In this document: positions 8,093 to 17,075 of the stretch, one piece after another
How positions within the stretch are numbered: the first letter of the stretch is position 1
Layout of the letters: the number at the start of each line of letters is the position of its first letter
NCBI RefSeq assembly: GCF_003667445.1
Contig: NZ_RCTF01000015.1
Span: 10,001 to 74,000 of the forward strand
DNA: 64,000 nt
Reading direction: 5' to 3'
DNA from: Xanthobacter tagetidis
GTDB taxonomy: Bacteria > Pseudomonadota > Alphaproteobacteria > Rhizobiales > Xanthobacteraceae
The notes under the pieces: generated by a model
Databases searched by the model: none
Told to the model about the DNA's origin: nothing
The model's input: only the letters and a program-made list of their open reading frames with translations
Program-made: the position numbers and the translations under genes

Positions 8093-9931
8093 TTACGGAG
8101 CTTTCTCGTCCATATTGAACCGCAAGACCTCTTCGAAGACGCGATTTCGCGCCTTAGCGTCGACAATCAAGGAGGCGGCGGGCACCACATAAAGATGTAA
8201 AGGCACACCGCCTCTGGATCCAATGACAAAATCATTATAAACGACACGCTCACTTAATGAAAACACATCTTTAAATCCGGTATTTTTCATATCTCTGTAA
8301 AATTCGTCGTCTATTTCGACGACAGCAAAAGCAAAAACCTCTCTTATCGTCCTAATCCGGTCGATAAGTTCATTTGCATAAAGCCTACATTGAACTAGAG
8401 ATTTGTTATTTTCAAAAATATCAGCGCTTTTCTTTTTAAATTCAATGATAACAAGTTTGTTTGGATTCCCCTCATTGTCCCTCGAATAGAAGGCAGCAAC
8501 ATCTGGCTTTCGTCTTTGCTTTGATTCGGTATCAACGCCAACTTCTCGAACTATTTTTGCAAGCGTCTCGTCACTATATATGCTGCTATAAGATAGAAAT
8601 TTATCATCTACCAACCAAACATTGTTTTCTCGAATGTCATTCCCATCACTATGCTTGCGCAAAATTGCATTATGAAGCGCATCCTCGGCTGCATCACGCG
8701 GCATCTTCGCAAGTGAATCAATAACCAAAGCTCGGTGAACGATAAAACGGGCAAGATCATCGCTCGCGAGATGCGAAACATCGTCAAATGAGACGTAGCG
8801 CCCGTCCTCCATTGCTTCAACGAGCTGGTCTTCCCGCCGCGCCTGCTGCGCGCGATAAACCTTAACAATCTCGTCAGCATCCAACATAGCCGCGTCTCCC
8901 CCCAAAGATTTAACATCGATGAATGGGTAGTGTTTTTTCAATTTATCAATATTTGATGCTTTGAATGACTCGATATCCCCATACCCAGATTCTTTAATCA
9001 CCGACATGCACTCATTACGAATGCGCAAAAATAGAGAATCTCTACTTATTTTTAAAATCATGTCTACATCGGAATCGGTCTTAGGAATCTCGAGCTGCTT
9101 ACGCCCTAAATTAGACGCCCTATCTAAATATGATGATGTAACGGAAATAGTATATCTACAGATGTCAAATCGCCTACTTATTTGCAGCTCTTCTACGCAA
9201 ACCTCATCCGCGCAGAGCATCGCCACAATACCTTTACGCGGCGCATCGTCACGAAAAAGATAACACTCAAATATTTCACCATCTAAATCAAAATTCCATG
9301 TTTTTTTAGCTTCAATATCACCGCCCGAGAAGACGAAATATTCCGAAAAAGGCTGTTGACTATTGTGAGTGAATTTGATTGATACAATATGTCCAGATTG
9401 TTTTTTCAGAAACAAAAGAAGACGAAGGTCGTCGCACATTGAATTAACAAGCTTTGCGACTTGAGTATTTATTTTTTCCTTCAATTCCGAAATCGTTATT
9501 GTTGTCCGAGGCAGGCCATTCGAGGGCGTTTTACGAACGTCCGCCGGGGTAAAATCTGGAGTATACCGAAACTCAACCAAACCGTTCACAAGCTGGCTTC
9601 GGACCTCCACGCGGTGGGCGTACTTAAGAAAGGCTAAACGACCAACGCCCTTACCCCCGATATCATCTTTATGTCCGGTGCAGATTTCATCGAAGTAATT
9701 AAGATTATCTTCTGTAAATCCTTCGCCGTCATCTTCTATAACTATTTTGTCAAGGACATTTCGGACATCTTCGCCAAATAGCCCCATCTGGCGATCAAAA
9801 CTCAGGTCGACAGAGATGTTTCTTGCACCTGCCTGAATCGAATTCGTCACACCCTCACGGATCACGTCTCGCGCTGTGACGCCACCCTTGTAGTGTTCAG
9901 CAATGAATTTCTTGAGGTTGATCCGTGCCAT
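8093..9931 (-). CDS. GHKL (HSP90-like) ATPase fused to a PD-(D/E)XK nuclease-like domain; candidate defence gene
   Basis: 612 residues. The N-terminal GHKL fold shows an N-box E26-x3-N30 (REGVTN), a G1 box D67-x-G69-x-G71 (IEDDGEGF) and a G2 box G92-GKGVG-R98. The middle (~120-460) is a long region I do not recognise. The C-terminus carries a nuclease signature: PD at 476-477 (RRKPDVAAFY), E497-x-K499 in LVIIEFKKK, and Q514-x3-Y518 (QCRLY), the QxxxY feature of RecB/Cas4-like PD-(D/E)XK enzymes. The gene is visibly AT-rich (about 40-45% GC by eye) inside ~70% GC DNA, so it is probably a recent acquisition. It sits between clpB (own terminator) and DUF2267 with no partner, transposase or integrase. 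GHKL ATPases joined to nucleases are known in bacterial conflict systems. Role in DNA restriction or abortive infection is inference; it is not MutL, HtpG, gyrase or a histidine kinase. Confidence 0.8.
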   Translation of the reverse strand: MARINLKKFIAEHYKGGVTARDVIREGVTNSIQAGARNISVDLSFDRQMGLFGEDVRNVLDKIVIEDDGEGFTEDNLNYFDEICTGHKDDIGGKGVGRLAFLKYAHRVEVRSQLVNGLVEFRYTPDFTPADVRKTPSNGLPRTTITISELKEKINTQVAKLVNSMCDDLRLLLFLKKQSGHIVSIKFTHNSQQPFSEYFVFSGGDIEAKKTWNFDLDGEIFECYLFRDDAPRKGIVAMLCADEVCVEELQISRRFDICRYTISVTSSYLDRASNLGRKQLEIPKTDSDVDMILKISRDSLFLRIRNECMSVIKESGYGDIESFKASNIDKLKKHYPFIDVKSLGGDAAMLDADEIVKVYRAQQARREDQLVEAMEDGRYVSFDDVSHLASDDLARFIVHRALVIDSLAKMPRDAAEDALHNAILRKHSDGNDIRENNVWLVDDKFLSYSSIYSDETLAKIVREVGVDTESKQRRKPDVAAFYSRDNEGNPNKLVIIEFKKKSADIFENNKSLVQCRLYANELIDRIRTIREVFAFAVVEIDDEFYRDMKNTGFKDVFSLSERVVYNDFVIGSRGGVPLHLYVVPAASLIVDAKARNRVFEEVLRFNMDEKAP

Positions 9932-10004
9932 GCGCTTTATCTAGCGGGTCATTCATCGGCAGGCAATGCTGCACCAAAGTCCCAAACATCACACGCGCGC
10001 CCCA

Positions 10005-10036
10005 CAAAAAAACCCCCGGCGTTCGCACGCCGGGGG
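10005..10036 (-). terminator. intrinsic terminator of clpB
   Basis: Read on the minus strand, a 9-bp perfect stem (CCCCCGGCG/CGCCGGGGG) with a 6-nt loop is followed by seven to eight T residues. It lies about 30 bp past the clpB stop and before the AT-rich ATPase gene, so that gene needs its own promoter. Confidence 0.9.
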
Positions 10037-10066
10037 TCCGTCCTCACACCCTAGAGCCCAATCCCC

Positions 10067-12706
<2,640 letters not shown>

Positions 12707-13046
12707 GTGTCTGTTCCTCCTTCTCGCGCCGGCCGCCTTCGAGAAGCACGGCGGCACGCTGGGGCACGGCACCGGCATCCCCGGCTACCGCCGCGCGGAT
12801 GGACCACACCCGCGCTGTCGCTCATGTGGGTGTGGCCCCGCGGCAACGGAAGGGGGGCGCCCGGCCCGCCGTGGAATTTCTCCGCAACGCGCCGGCCCGT
12901 CATTGATCCGGCCCGGGTCCGAGGCGCCGGGCGGCACCGACACAAAAGCTTCGAACAGCGTGGCTATAAGGTTCCGCTCCCGCGCGGCCGCCGGCTCCGG
13001 GGGCGGATGGCGTGTGCCCGGCTCACGGGCGCCCTGGGAGGACCTC

Positions 13047-13589
13047 ATGTCGAGCTCGGCCGAACCGCACCGCGCGTACAATGTCCTGTTCCTGTGCACC
13101 CACAATTCCGGCCGCTCGCTGATGGCCGAGGCGATCCTCAACAAGGACGGCGCCGGCCGCTTCCATGCCTTCTCCGCCGGCACCAGCCCGGATGCCGAGA
13201 CCCATCCCATGGCGATCGAGACCCTGGAGCGGCTGGGCTATTCCACCGAGGGGCTGCACCCGAAGAGCTGGGACGTCTATGGCGGCCCCGACGCGCCGCA
13301 CATGGACTTCGTCTTCACCGTCTGCGACGACGCGGCGGACGAGGAATGCCCGATCTGGCCCGGCCATCCCATGACCGCCCATTGGGGCATCGAGAACCCG
13401 GCCAAGGTGGACGGCGGCGAGATGGACCGCGGCGCGGCCTTCAACCAGGCGTTCCGCCACCTGAAGAACCGCATCGCGGTGTTCGCCAACCTGCCGCTCG
13501 CGAGCCTCGACCGCCTGGCGCTGGAGATGCACCTGAAGGAGATCGGGATGATGGAAGGCACCACCCGCGGCGCGGCCGCCGCCGGCTGA
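13047..13589 (+). CDS. arsC: thioredoxin-type arsenate reductase / LMW phosphatase family protein
   Basis: 180 residues. It belongs to the low-molecular-weight tyrosine phosphatase fold with the catalytic loop C17-THNSG-R23 (LCTHNSGRS). Two further cysteines, C93 (FTVCDD) and C101 (EECP), match the redox relay of thioredoxin-coupled ArsC enzymes, which reduce arsenate to arsenite. Start ATG 13047 follows GGGAGGAC with good spacing. The gene stands alone, with no arsR, acr3/arsB or aquaglyceroporin nearby, so an arsenic operon is not evident; a housekeeping phosphatase or reductase role is possible. The upstream ~340 bp holds the divergent clpB leader; a TATAAG hexamer at 12965-12970 could be a -10 element. 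Confidence 0.88.
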   Translation: MSSSAEPHRAYNVLFLCTHNSGRSLMAEAILNKDGAGRFHAFSAGTSPDAETHPMAIETLERLGYSTEGLHPKSWDVYGGPDAPHMDFVFTVCDDAADEECPIWPGHPMTAHWGIENPAKVDGGEMDRGAAFNQAFRHLKNRIAVFANLPLASLDRLALEMHLKEIGMMEGTTRGAAAAG

Positions 13590-13709
13590 CCGCCGGCCGA
13601 CCGGACGTCCCTGCGGCGCGGCTCCGAGCCCCGCGCCCTTGCCGCGCCGCATTGGCCATGACCATATCGGCGCGGCAGCCCCGCCATCGGGGCGCGATTG
13701 GGGGCGCCC

Positions 13710-14699
13710 ATGATCGATTTCGGCCCGAACCTCTTCGTCCTCGTCCTGCTGGTGCTCGCCGTCGCCGTGGTGTTCTCCGGCGTGAAGACCGTGCCGCAGG
13801 GCTACCAGTACACGGTCGAGCGTTTCCGCCGCTACACCAAGACGCTGATGCCGGGGCTGAACCTCATCGTCCCGTTCATCGACCGCATCGGCAACAAGGT
13901 GAACGTCATGGAGCAGGTGCTCGACGTTCCCACCCAGGAGGTCATCACCAAGGACAATGCCACCGTCTCGGTGGACGGCGTCGCCTTCTTCCAGGTGTTC
14001 GATGCGGCGCGGGCCTCCTACGAGGTGGCGCAGCTCGACCTCGCCATCCTGGCGCTGACCATGACCAACATCCGCACCGTCATGGGCTCCATGGACCTCG
14101 ACCAGCTGCTCTCGCACCGCGACGAGATCAACGAGCGCCTGCTGCGGGTGGTGGATGCCGCCGCCGCGCCGTGGGGCGTGAAGATCAACCGCATCGAGAT
14201 CAAGGACATCGTGCCGCCCAAGGACCTGGTGAACGCCATGGCGCGGCAGATGAAGGCCGAGCGCGAGAAGCGCGCGGTGATCCTGGAGGCGGAGGGCCAG
14301 CGCCAGTCGGAGATCCTCAAGGCCGAGGGCCAGAAGCAGGGGCAGATCCTGCAGGCCGAGGGCCGGCGCGAGGCCGCCTTCCGCGACGCCGAGGCGCGCG
14401 AGCGCCTGGCCGAGGCCGACGCCAAGGCGACGCAGATGCTCTCGGTGGCGATCACTGCGGGCGATCCGGCGGCGCTCAATTATTATATCGCCGAGAAGTA
14501 CGTGAAGGCGTTCGAGACCCTGGGCGCGGCGCCGAACCAGAAGGTGGTGCTGATGCCCTATGAGGGCACGGCGCTGCTCTCCTCGCTGGCCGGCATCGGC
14601 GAGATCGCCAGAAGCGCGTTCGGCGCGGAGGCGGCGCGGACGCCGGCGCCCGGCACGCGCCGGCCCACCGGCCCGGCCAGCCCGCCGCCGGCGGAGTGA
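13710..14699 (+). CDS. SPFH/Band 7 (stomatin-like) membrane protein, QmcA type
   Basis: 329 residues. One N-terminal transmembrane helix (LFVLVLLVLAVAVVFSG) anchors the protein. It is followed by an SPFH domain (VPQGYQYTVERFRRYTKTLMPGLNLIVPFIDRIG...) and a long Ala/Glu/Arg coiled coil (MKAEREKRAVILEAEGQRQSEILKAEGQKQGQILQ split over several heptads), then a Pro-rich tail. Such proteins form oligomeric membrane microdomain scaffolds and often control AAA proteases. The NfeD partner follows 4 bp after the stop codon, the usual stomatin-NfeD operon. Start ATG 13710 is preferred over a TTG 12 bp upstream because it gives the normal MIDFGPN-like N-terminus. Confidence 0.92.
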   Translation: MIDFGPNLFVLVLLVLAVAVVFSGVKTVPQGYQYTVERFRRYTKTLMPGLNLIVPFIDRIGNKVNVMEQVLDVPTQEVITKDNATVSVDGVAFFQVFDAARASYEVAQLDLAILALTMTNIRTVMGSMDLDQLLSHRDEINERLLRVVDAAAAPWGVKINRIEIKDIVPPKDLVNAMARQMKAEREKRAVILEAEGQRQSEILKAEGQKQGQILQAEGRREAAFRDAEARERLAEADAKATQMLSVAITAGDPAALNYYIAEKYVKAFETLGAAPNQKVVLMPYEGTALLSSLAGIGEIARSAFGAEAARTPAPGTRRPTGPASPPPAE

Positions 14700-14703
14700 G
14701 GCC

Positions 14704-15144
14704 ATGGGCCTCCTCACCGATCTCGGGCCGTGGGCGTGGTTCGTGCTCGGCGGCGTGCTGCTGCTGGCCGAGATCGCCGCGCCCGGCGCCTTCCTGCTGT
14801 GGCTCGGCATCGCCGCCCTCGTCACCGGCGTGCTCGCCTATGTGATCGACCTCACTTGGCAGATGGAGGTGCTGATCTTCGCCGCGCTGGCGGTGGCCGC
14901 GGTGCTGGTGGGCCGCCGCATCTCCCCGGCGCCGGGCAAGGCGTCGGACAAGCCGTTCCTGAACCGGCGGGCGGAAGGCTTCATCGGCCGGGTGTTCGTG
15001 CTCGACGAGCCCATCCTCGCCGGCGTCGGCCAGGTGCGCATCGACGATTCGGTCTGGCGCATCGAGGGCCCGGACACCTCGGCCGGACAGGCGGTGAAGG
15101 TGGTGGCGGTGGACGGCGCGACGCTGCGGGTGGAGCGGGCGTAG
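14704..15144 (+). CDS. NfeD family membrane protein
   Basis: 146 residues. Two to three hydrophobic helices in the first ~80 residues (FVLGGVLLLAEIAAPGAFLLWLGIAALVTG and LIFAALAVAAVLVG) are followed by a C-terminal OB-like beta domain (GFIGRVFVLDEPILAGVGQVRIDDSVWRIEG...VKVVAVDGATLRVE). This is the short NfeD class that pairs with SPFH proteins. It starts 4 bp after the Band 7 gene and is surely co-transcribed with it. Membrane quality control or microdomain organisation is the inferred role, from family knowledge only. Confidence 0.9.
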   Translation: MGLLTDLGPWAWFVLGGVLLLAEIAAPGAFLLWLGIAALVTGVLAYVIDLTWQMEVLIFAALAVAAVLVGRRISPAPGKASDKPFLNRRAEGFIGRVFVLDEPILAGVGQVRIDDSVWRIEGPDTSAGQAVKVVAVDGATLRVERA

Positions 15145-15205
15145 GGGGTGATCGGCTGCTGGGATTGGCCGGAAGCGGACGCGTTGGGGGCAGGTCCGAT
15201 TTTAG

Positions 15206-15742
15206 TCAGTGACGCTCGGTCCGGGCAATGCCGCACTTTGCGATCCACCGCTGCGGCAACACATTGACCGCAGCGTCCGGCGGCAATTTGTAGAATGACT
15301 GTGTCCGATAGCTCCATGCGTAAGGCGTGCAGCCTTTGAGGGCTGCCGTGTGGAGAACGAACTGAAAATCTTGTGGAGCCTCGCGGATGGATGTGAAGAA
15401 CGAGTTCTCTTCGACTTCGTCTGCTCCGAAAGCGCGAACCCCGCGGCGCCGCTCGCTGTCCGCATAGAGACCCACTATCGTCGTCGGCAGGACAATCGCA
15501 AGTGCCACAAACATCGGTAGCCGGAACACGCGAGCAGTCGGGCTTGTAAGGGGGATTGCAAAGATCAGCGTGGAGGCTGCGAGGCACAGAACAGCGATCC
15601 AACCCCAAAGGGGAAGGCCAAGCCTATCAGGCCAGAGAATTGCCAAAGCAGCCAAATTAAGTGGCTGACCTACGCTGCCGAAAAAAATCACCGACACAAC
15701 CATATAGGCGAGCGCGGCGTGGAGTAGCTTTAGGGCAAACAT
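15206..15742 (-). CDS. hypothetical membrane protein, lower-GC orphan
   Basis: 178 residues with three hydrophobic segments at about 5-25, 45-65 and 74-95, then a soluble C-terminal half containing GCTPYAWSYRTQSFYKLPPDAA. I do not recognise the family. Base composition is lower in GC than both neighbours (roughly 55-58% by eye), and the ~190-bp region upstream of its start is also less GC-rich, hinting at later acquisition. No clear ribosome-binding site is visible. The C-terminal half could be an extracytoplasmic sensor-like domain, but nothing in the sequence proves this. Confidence 0.55.
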   Translation of the reverse strand: MFALKLLHAALAYMVVSVIFFGSVGQPLNLAALAILWPDRLGLPLWGWIAVLCLAASTLIFAIPLTSPTARVFRLPMFVALAIVLPTTIVGLYADSERRRGVRAFGADEVEENSFFTSIREAPQDFQFVLHTAALKGCTPYAWSYRTQSFYKLPPDAAVNVLPQRWIAKCGIARTERH

Positions 15743-15878
15743 GTCGAGCCGAAGTCGCTGTCACAAACGTGGGCATAACGTGTAACAGGCGGCAGGATGG
15801 TGGTCACTGCATTCGCGTCGGCAATGGGTCATCACCGACCCTATGGAACTGAGCTGGGACATCCAAAGCCTTCGCCCC

Positions 15879-15912
15879 AAAAAACAGGGCGCCCGGCCAT
15901 CGCCGAGCGCCC
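15879..15912 (-). terminator. intrinsic terminator for the exported protein gene at 15934
   Basis: On the minus strand a GGGCGC/GCGCCC stem (with further internal pairing CGGC/GCCG) is followed by TG and six T residues. It lies 20-55 bp after the stop codon of the minus-strand gene at 15934. Confidence 0.8.
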
Positions 15913-15933
15913 CGTCCCCTCAATCCCGTCAGT

Positions 15934-16407
15934 TCACTTCAGGAACAGCGGCACGTCGCCGGGCGTCGCCTTGAACTTGGCGGCGGCGTCGCAGAAGTCC
16001 TTCTTGTCGCCGTTGCCCTCGGCCAGGAAAAGGCCGTAGCGGGCGCCGAAGGCCACCAATACGGCGGCGCCGAATTCCTTCTCCTGCTTCTCGTTGAAGT
16101 CCTTGTCCGGGCTGGTCAGGACGCCGGCGATGCCCTTGCCGAAGGTCTCGGTGTCGAGCGTGTAGCCGTCGCACACCCGCACGATCGCCGCCTGATAGGC
16201 GAGATTGTTGAGCGCGGTGTATTGCGGCCCCGGAAGCAGGCCGTTCTCGGATTCGAGAAGGTCGTTCCAGGCATTGTCCATCCGGTCGTCGTCCGGAAGC
16301 GCGGCCCCGGACTGGGGGGCGGCCGACTGGGCGAGCGCGGGGGCGCAGGCGGCGGCGGAAAGCGCGAGGGCGAGGAGCGCGCCGCGCAGAGGCTTGAGCA
16401 TGGTCAT
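15934..16407 (-). CDS. exported protein of unknown function
   Basis: 157 residues with a signal peptide (LLALALSAAACAPALAQ, predicted cleavage after ALA-Q). The internal Cys does not sit in a proper lipobox, so signal peptidase I cleavage is more likely than a lipoprotein. The mature part is small and mixed: MDNAWNDLLESENGLLPGPQYTALNNLAYQAAIVRVCDGYTLD, then FCDAAAKFKATPGDVPLFLK, with two cysteines that may pair. I cannot assign a family. It lies 6 bp downstream of the 16414 gene on the same strand, so the two form an operon ending at the terminator just downstream. Confidence 0.75.
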   Translation of the reverse strand: MTMLKPLRGALLALALSAAACAPALAQSAAPQSGAALPDDDRMDNAWNDLLESENGLLPGPQYTALNNLAYQAAIVRVCDGYTLDTETFGKGIAGVLTSPDKDFNEKQEKEFGAAVLVAFGARYGLFLAEGNGDKKDFCDAAAKFKATPGDVPLFLK

Positions 16408-16413
16408 GGGATC

Positions 16414-16734
16414 TCAGTTCCTGCCGTAGACGCGCCAAGTCCAATCGGCGGCATAGGCGCCGCCGTTGTAGTAGCAGGCCCGCTGGCCCGGATAGCAGAC
16501 CACGTTGGAGGCCGGCGAGAACGGCGCCGGCGGCACATAGACGGGCGGCGGCGGCGGCCCGTAGACATAGGTGTTGCGGTGCGCGCTGTCGGCGATGGCC
16601 GCGCCGACCGCAAGGCCGACGATGCCCGCCGTCACGGCCGCGGCGCCCGAGCTCATGCGCGCGGCGCTGGGGGCGGCCTGCGCGAGCAGCAATGCCGGCG
16701 CCAGAAGTGCGACGGCAAAAAGTCTTCGGCTCAT
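16414..16734 (-). CDS. small exported Pro/Tyr-rich protein
   Basis: 106 residues. A signal peptide (LFAVALLAPALLLAQAAPSAA) is followed by an Ala/Gly-rich hydrophobic stretch (AAAVTAGIVGLAVGAAIA, possibly membrane-inserting), a run of prolines (YGPPPPPVYVPPAPF), and a tail with two cysteines (NVVCYPGQRACYYNGG) and aromatic residues. Small envelope proteins of this style are common in Hyphomicrobiales, with no known function. It is the first gene of a two-gene operon with 15934-16407. The 341 bp upstream contain only a strong hairpin. Confidence 0.7.
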   Translation of the reverse strand: MSRRLFAVALLAPALLLAQAAPSAARMSSGAAAVTAGIVGLAVGAAIADSAHRNTYVYGPPPPPVYVPPAPFSPASNVVCYPGQRACYYNGGAYAADWTWRVYGRN

Positions 16735-17075
16735 TGTATTGATTCCAATCCCTGTTCACGCAACCCAGGATATTGAGCGCCCCTGGCCCGATAAATCAAG
16801 CATACCGGTTGTGCATTCGGCGCGATTCAACAACGCTGGCGAGCACAGCACGCCAAGCTTGGCATTTGCATTTGGCGCGCGGCGCCGCCTCCACTGGTTT
16901 TCCCGCGGCCTGCCCGGCGCGGCGCAAGTATCTGAAAAACAACGATTGCGAGCGCGGTATCCCGATGAGGCCGCGGCGCGCAGACGTGTCCCGCCCCGCG
17001 CGGGGCGGCGGCGCGCGCGGGGCGGGACACGACGGTAAAATTTTCTCAACCCCCGGCCGGATGGTCCCCGCTTCC
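16735..17075. other. 341-bp gene-free spacer
   Basis: Spacer between the helicase stop and the small exported protein gene, both on the minus strand. It holds the 16-bp-stem hairpin at 16986-17030. The segment near 16800-16870 is noticeably less GC-rich and likely contains the promoter of the downstream operon. No reading frame here is convincing. Confidence 0.5.
16986..17030. repeat. perfect 16-bp inverted repeat (GC-rich hairpin)
   Basis: The arm GTGTCCCGCCCCGCGC at 16986-17001 is exactly complementary to 17015-17030, with a 13-nt loop. It lies 46 bp past the helicase stop on the minus strand. A T-poor flank means it is not a classical terminator, although it may still stop or stabilise the helicase transcript. 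Confidence 0.6.

Noticed and set aside
8093..9931. Identity as MutL, HtpG, GyrB or a sensor histidine kinase
   Set aside because: GHKL boxes are shared, but the downstream transducer, TOPRIM, client-binding or H-box regions of those families are missing, and a nuclease-like signature is present instead.
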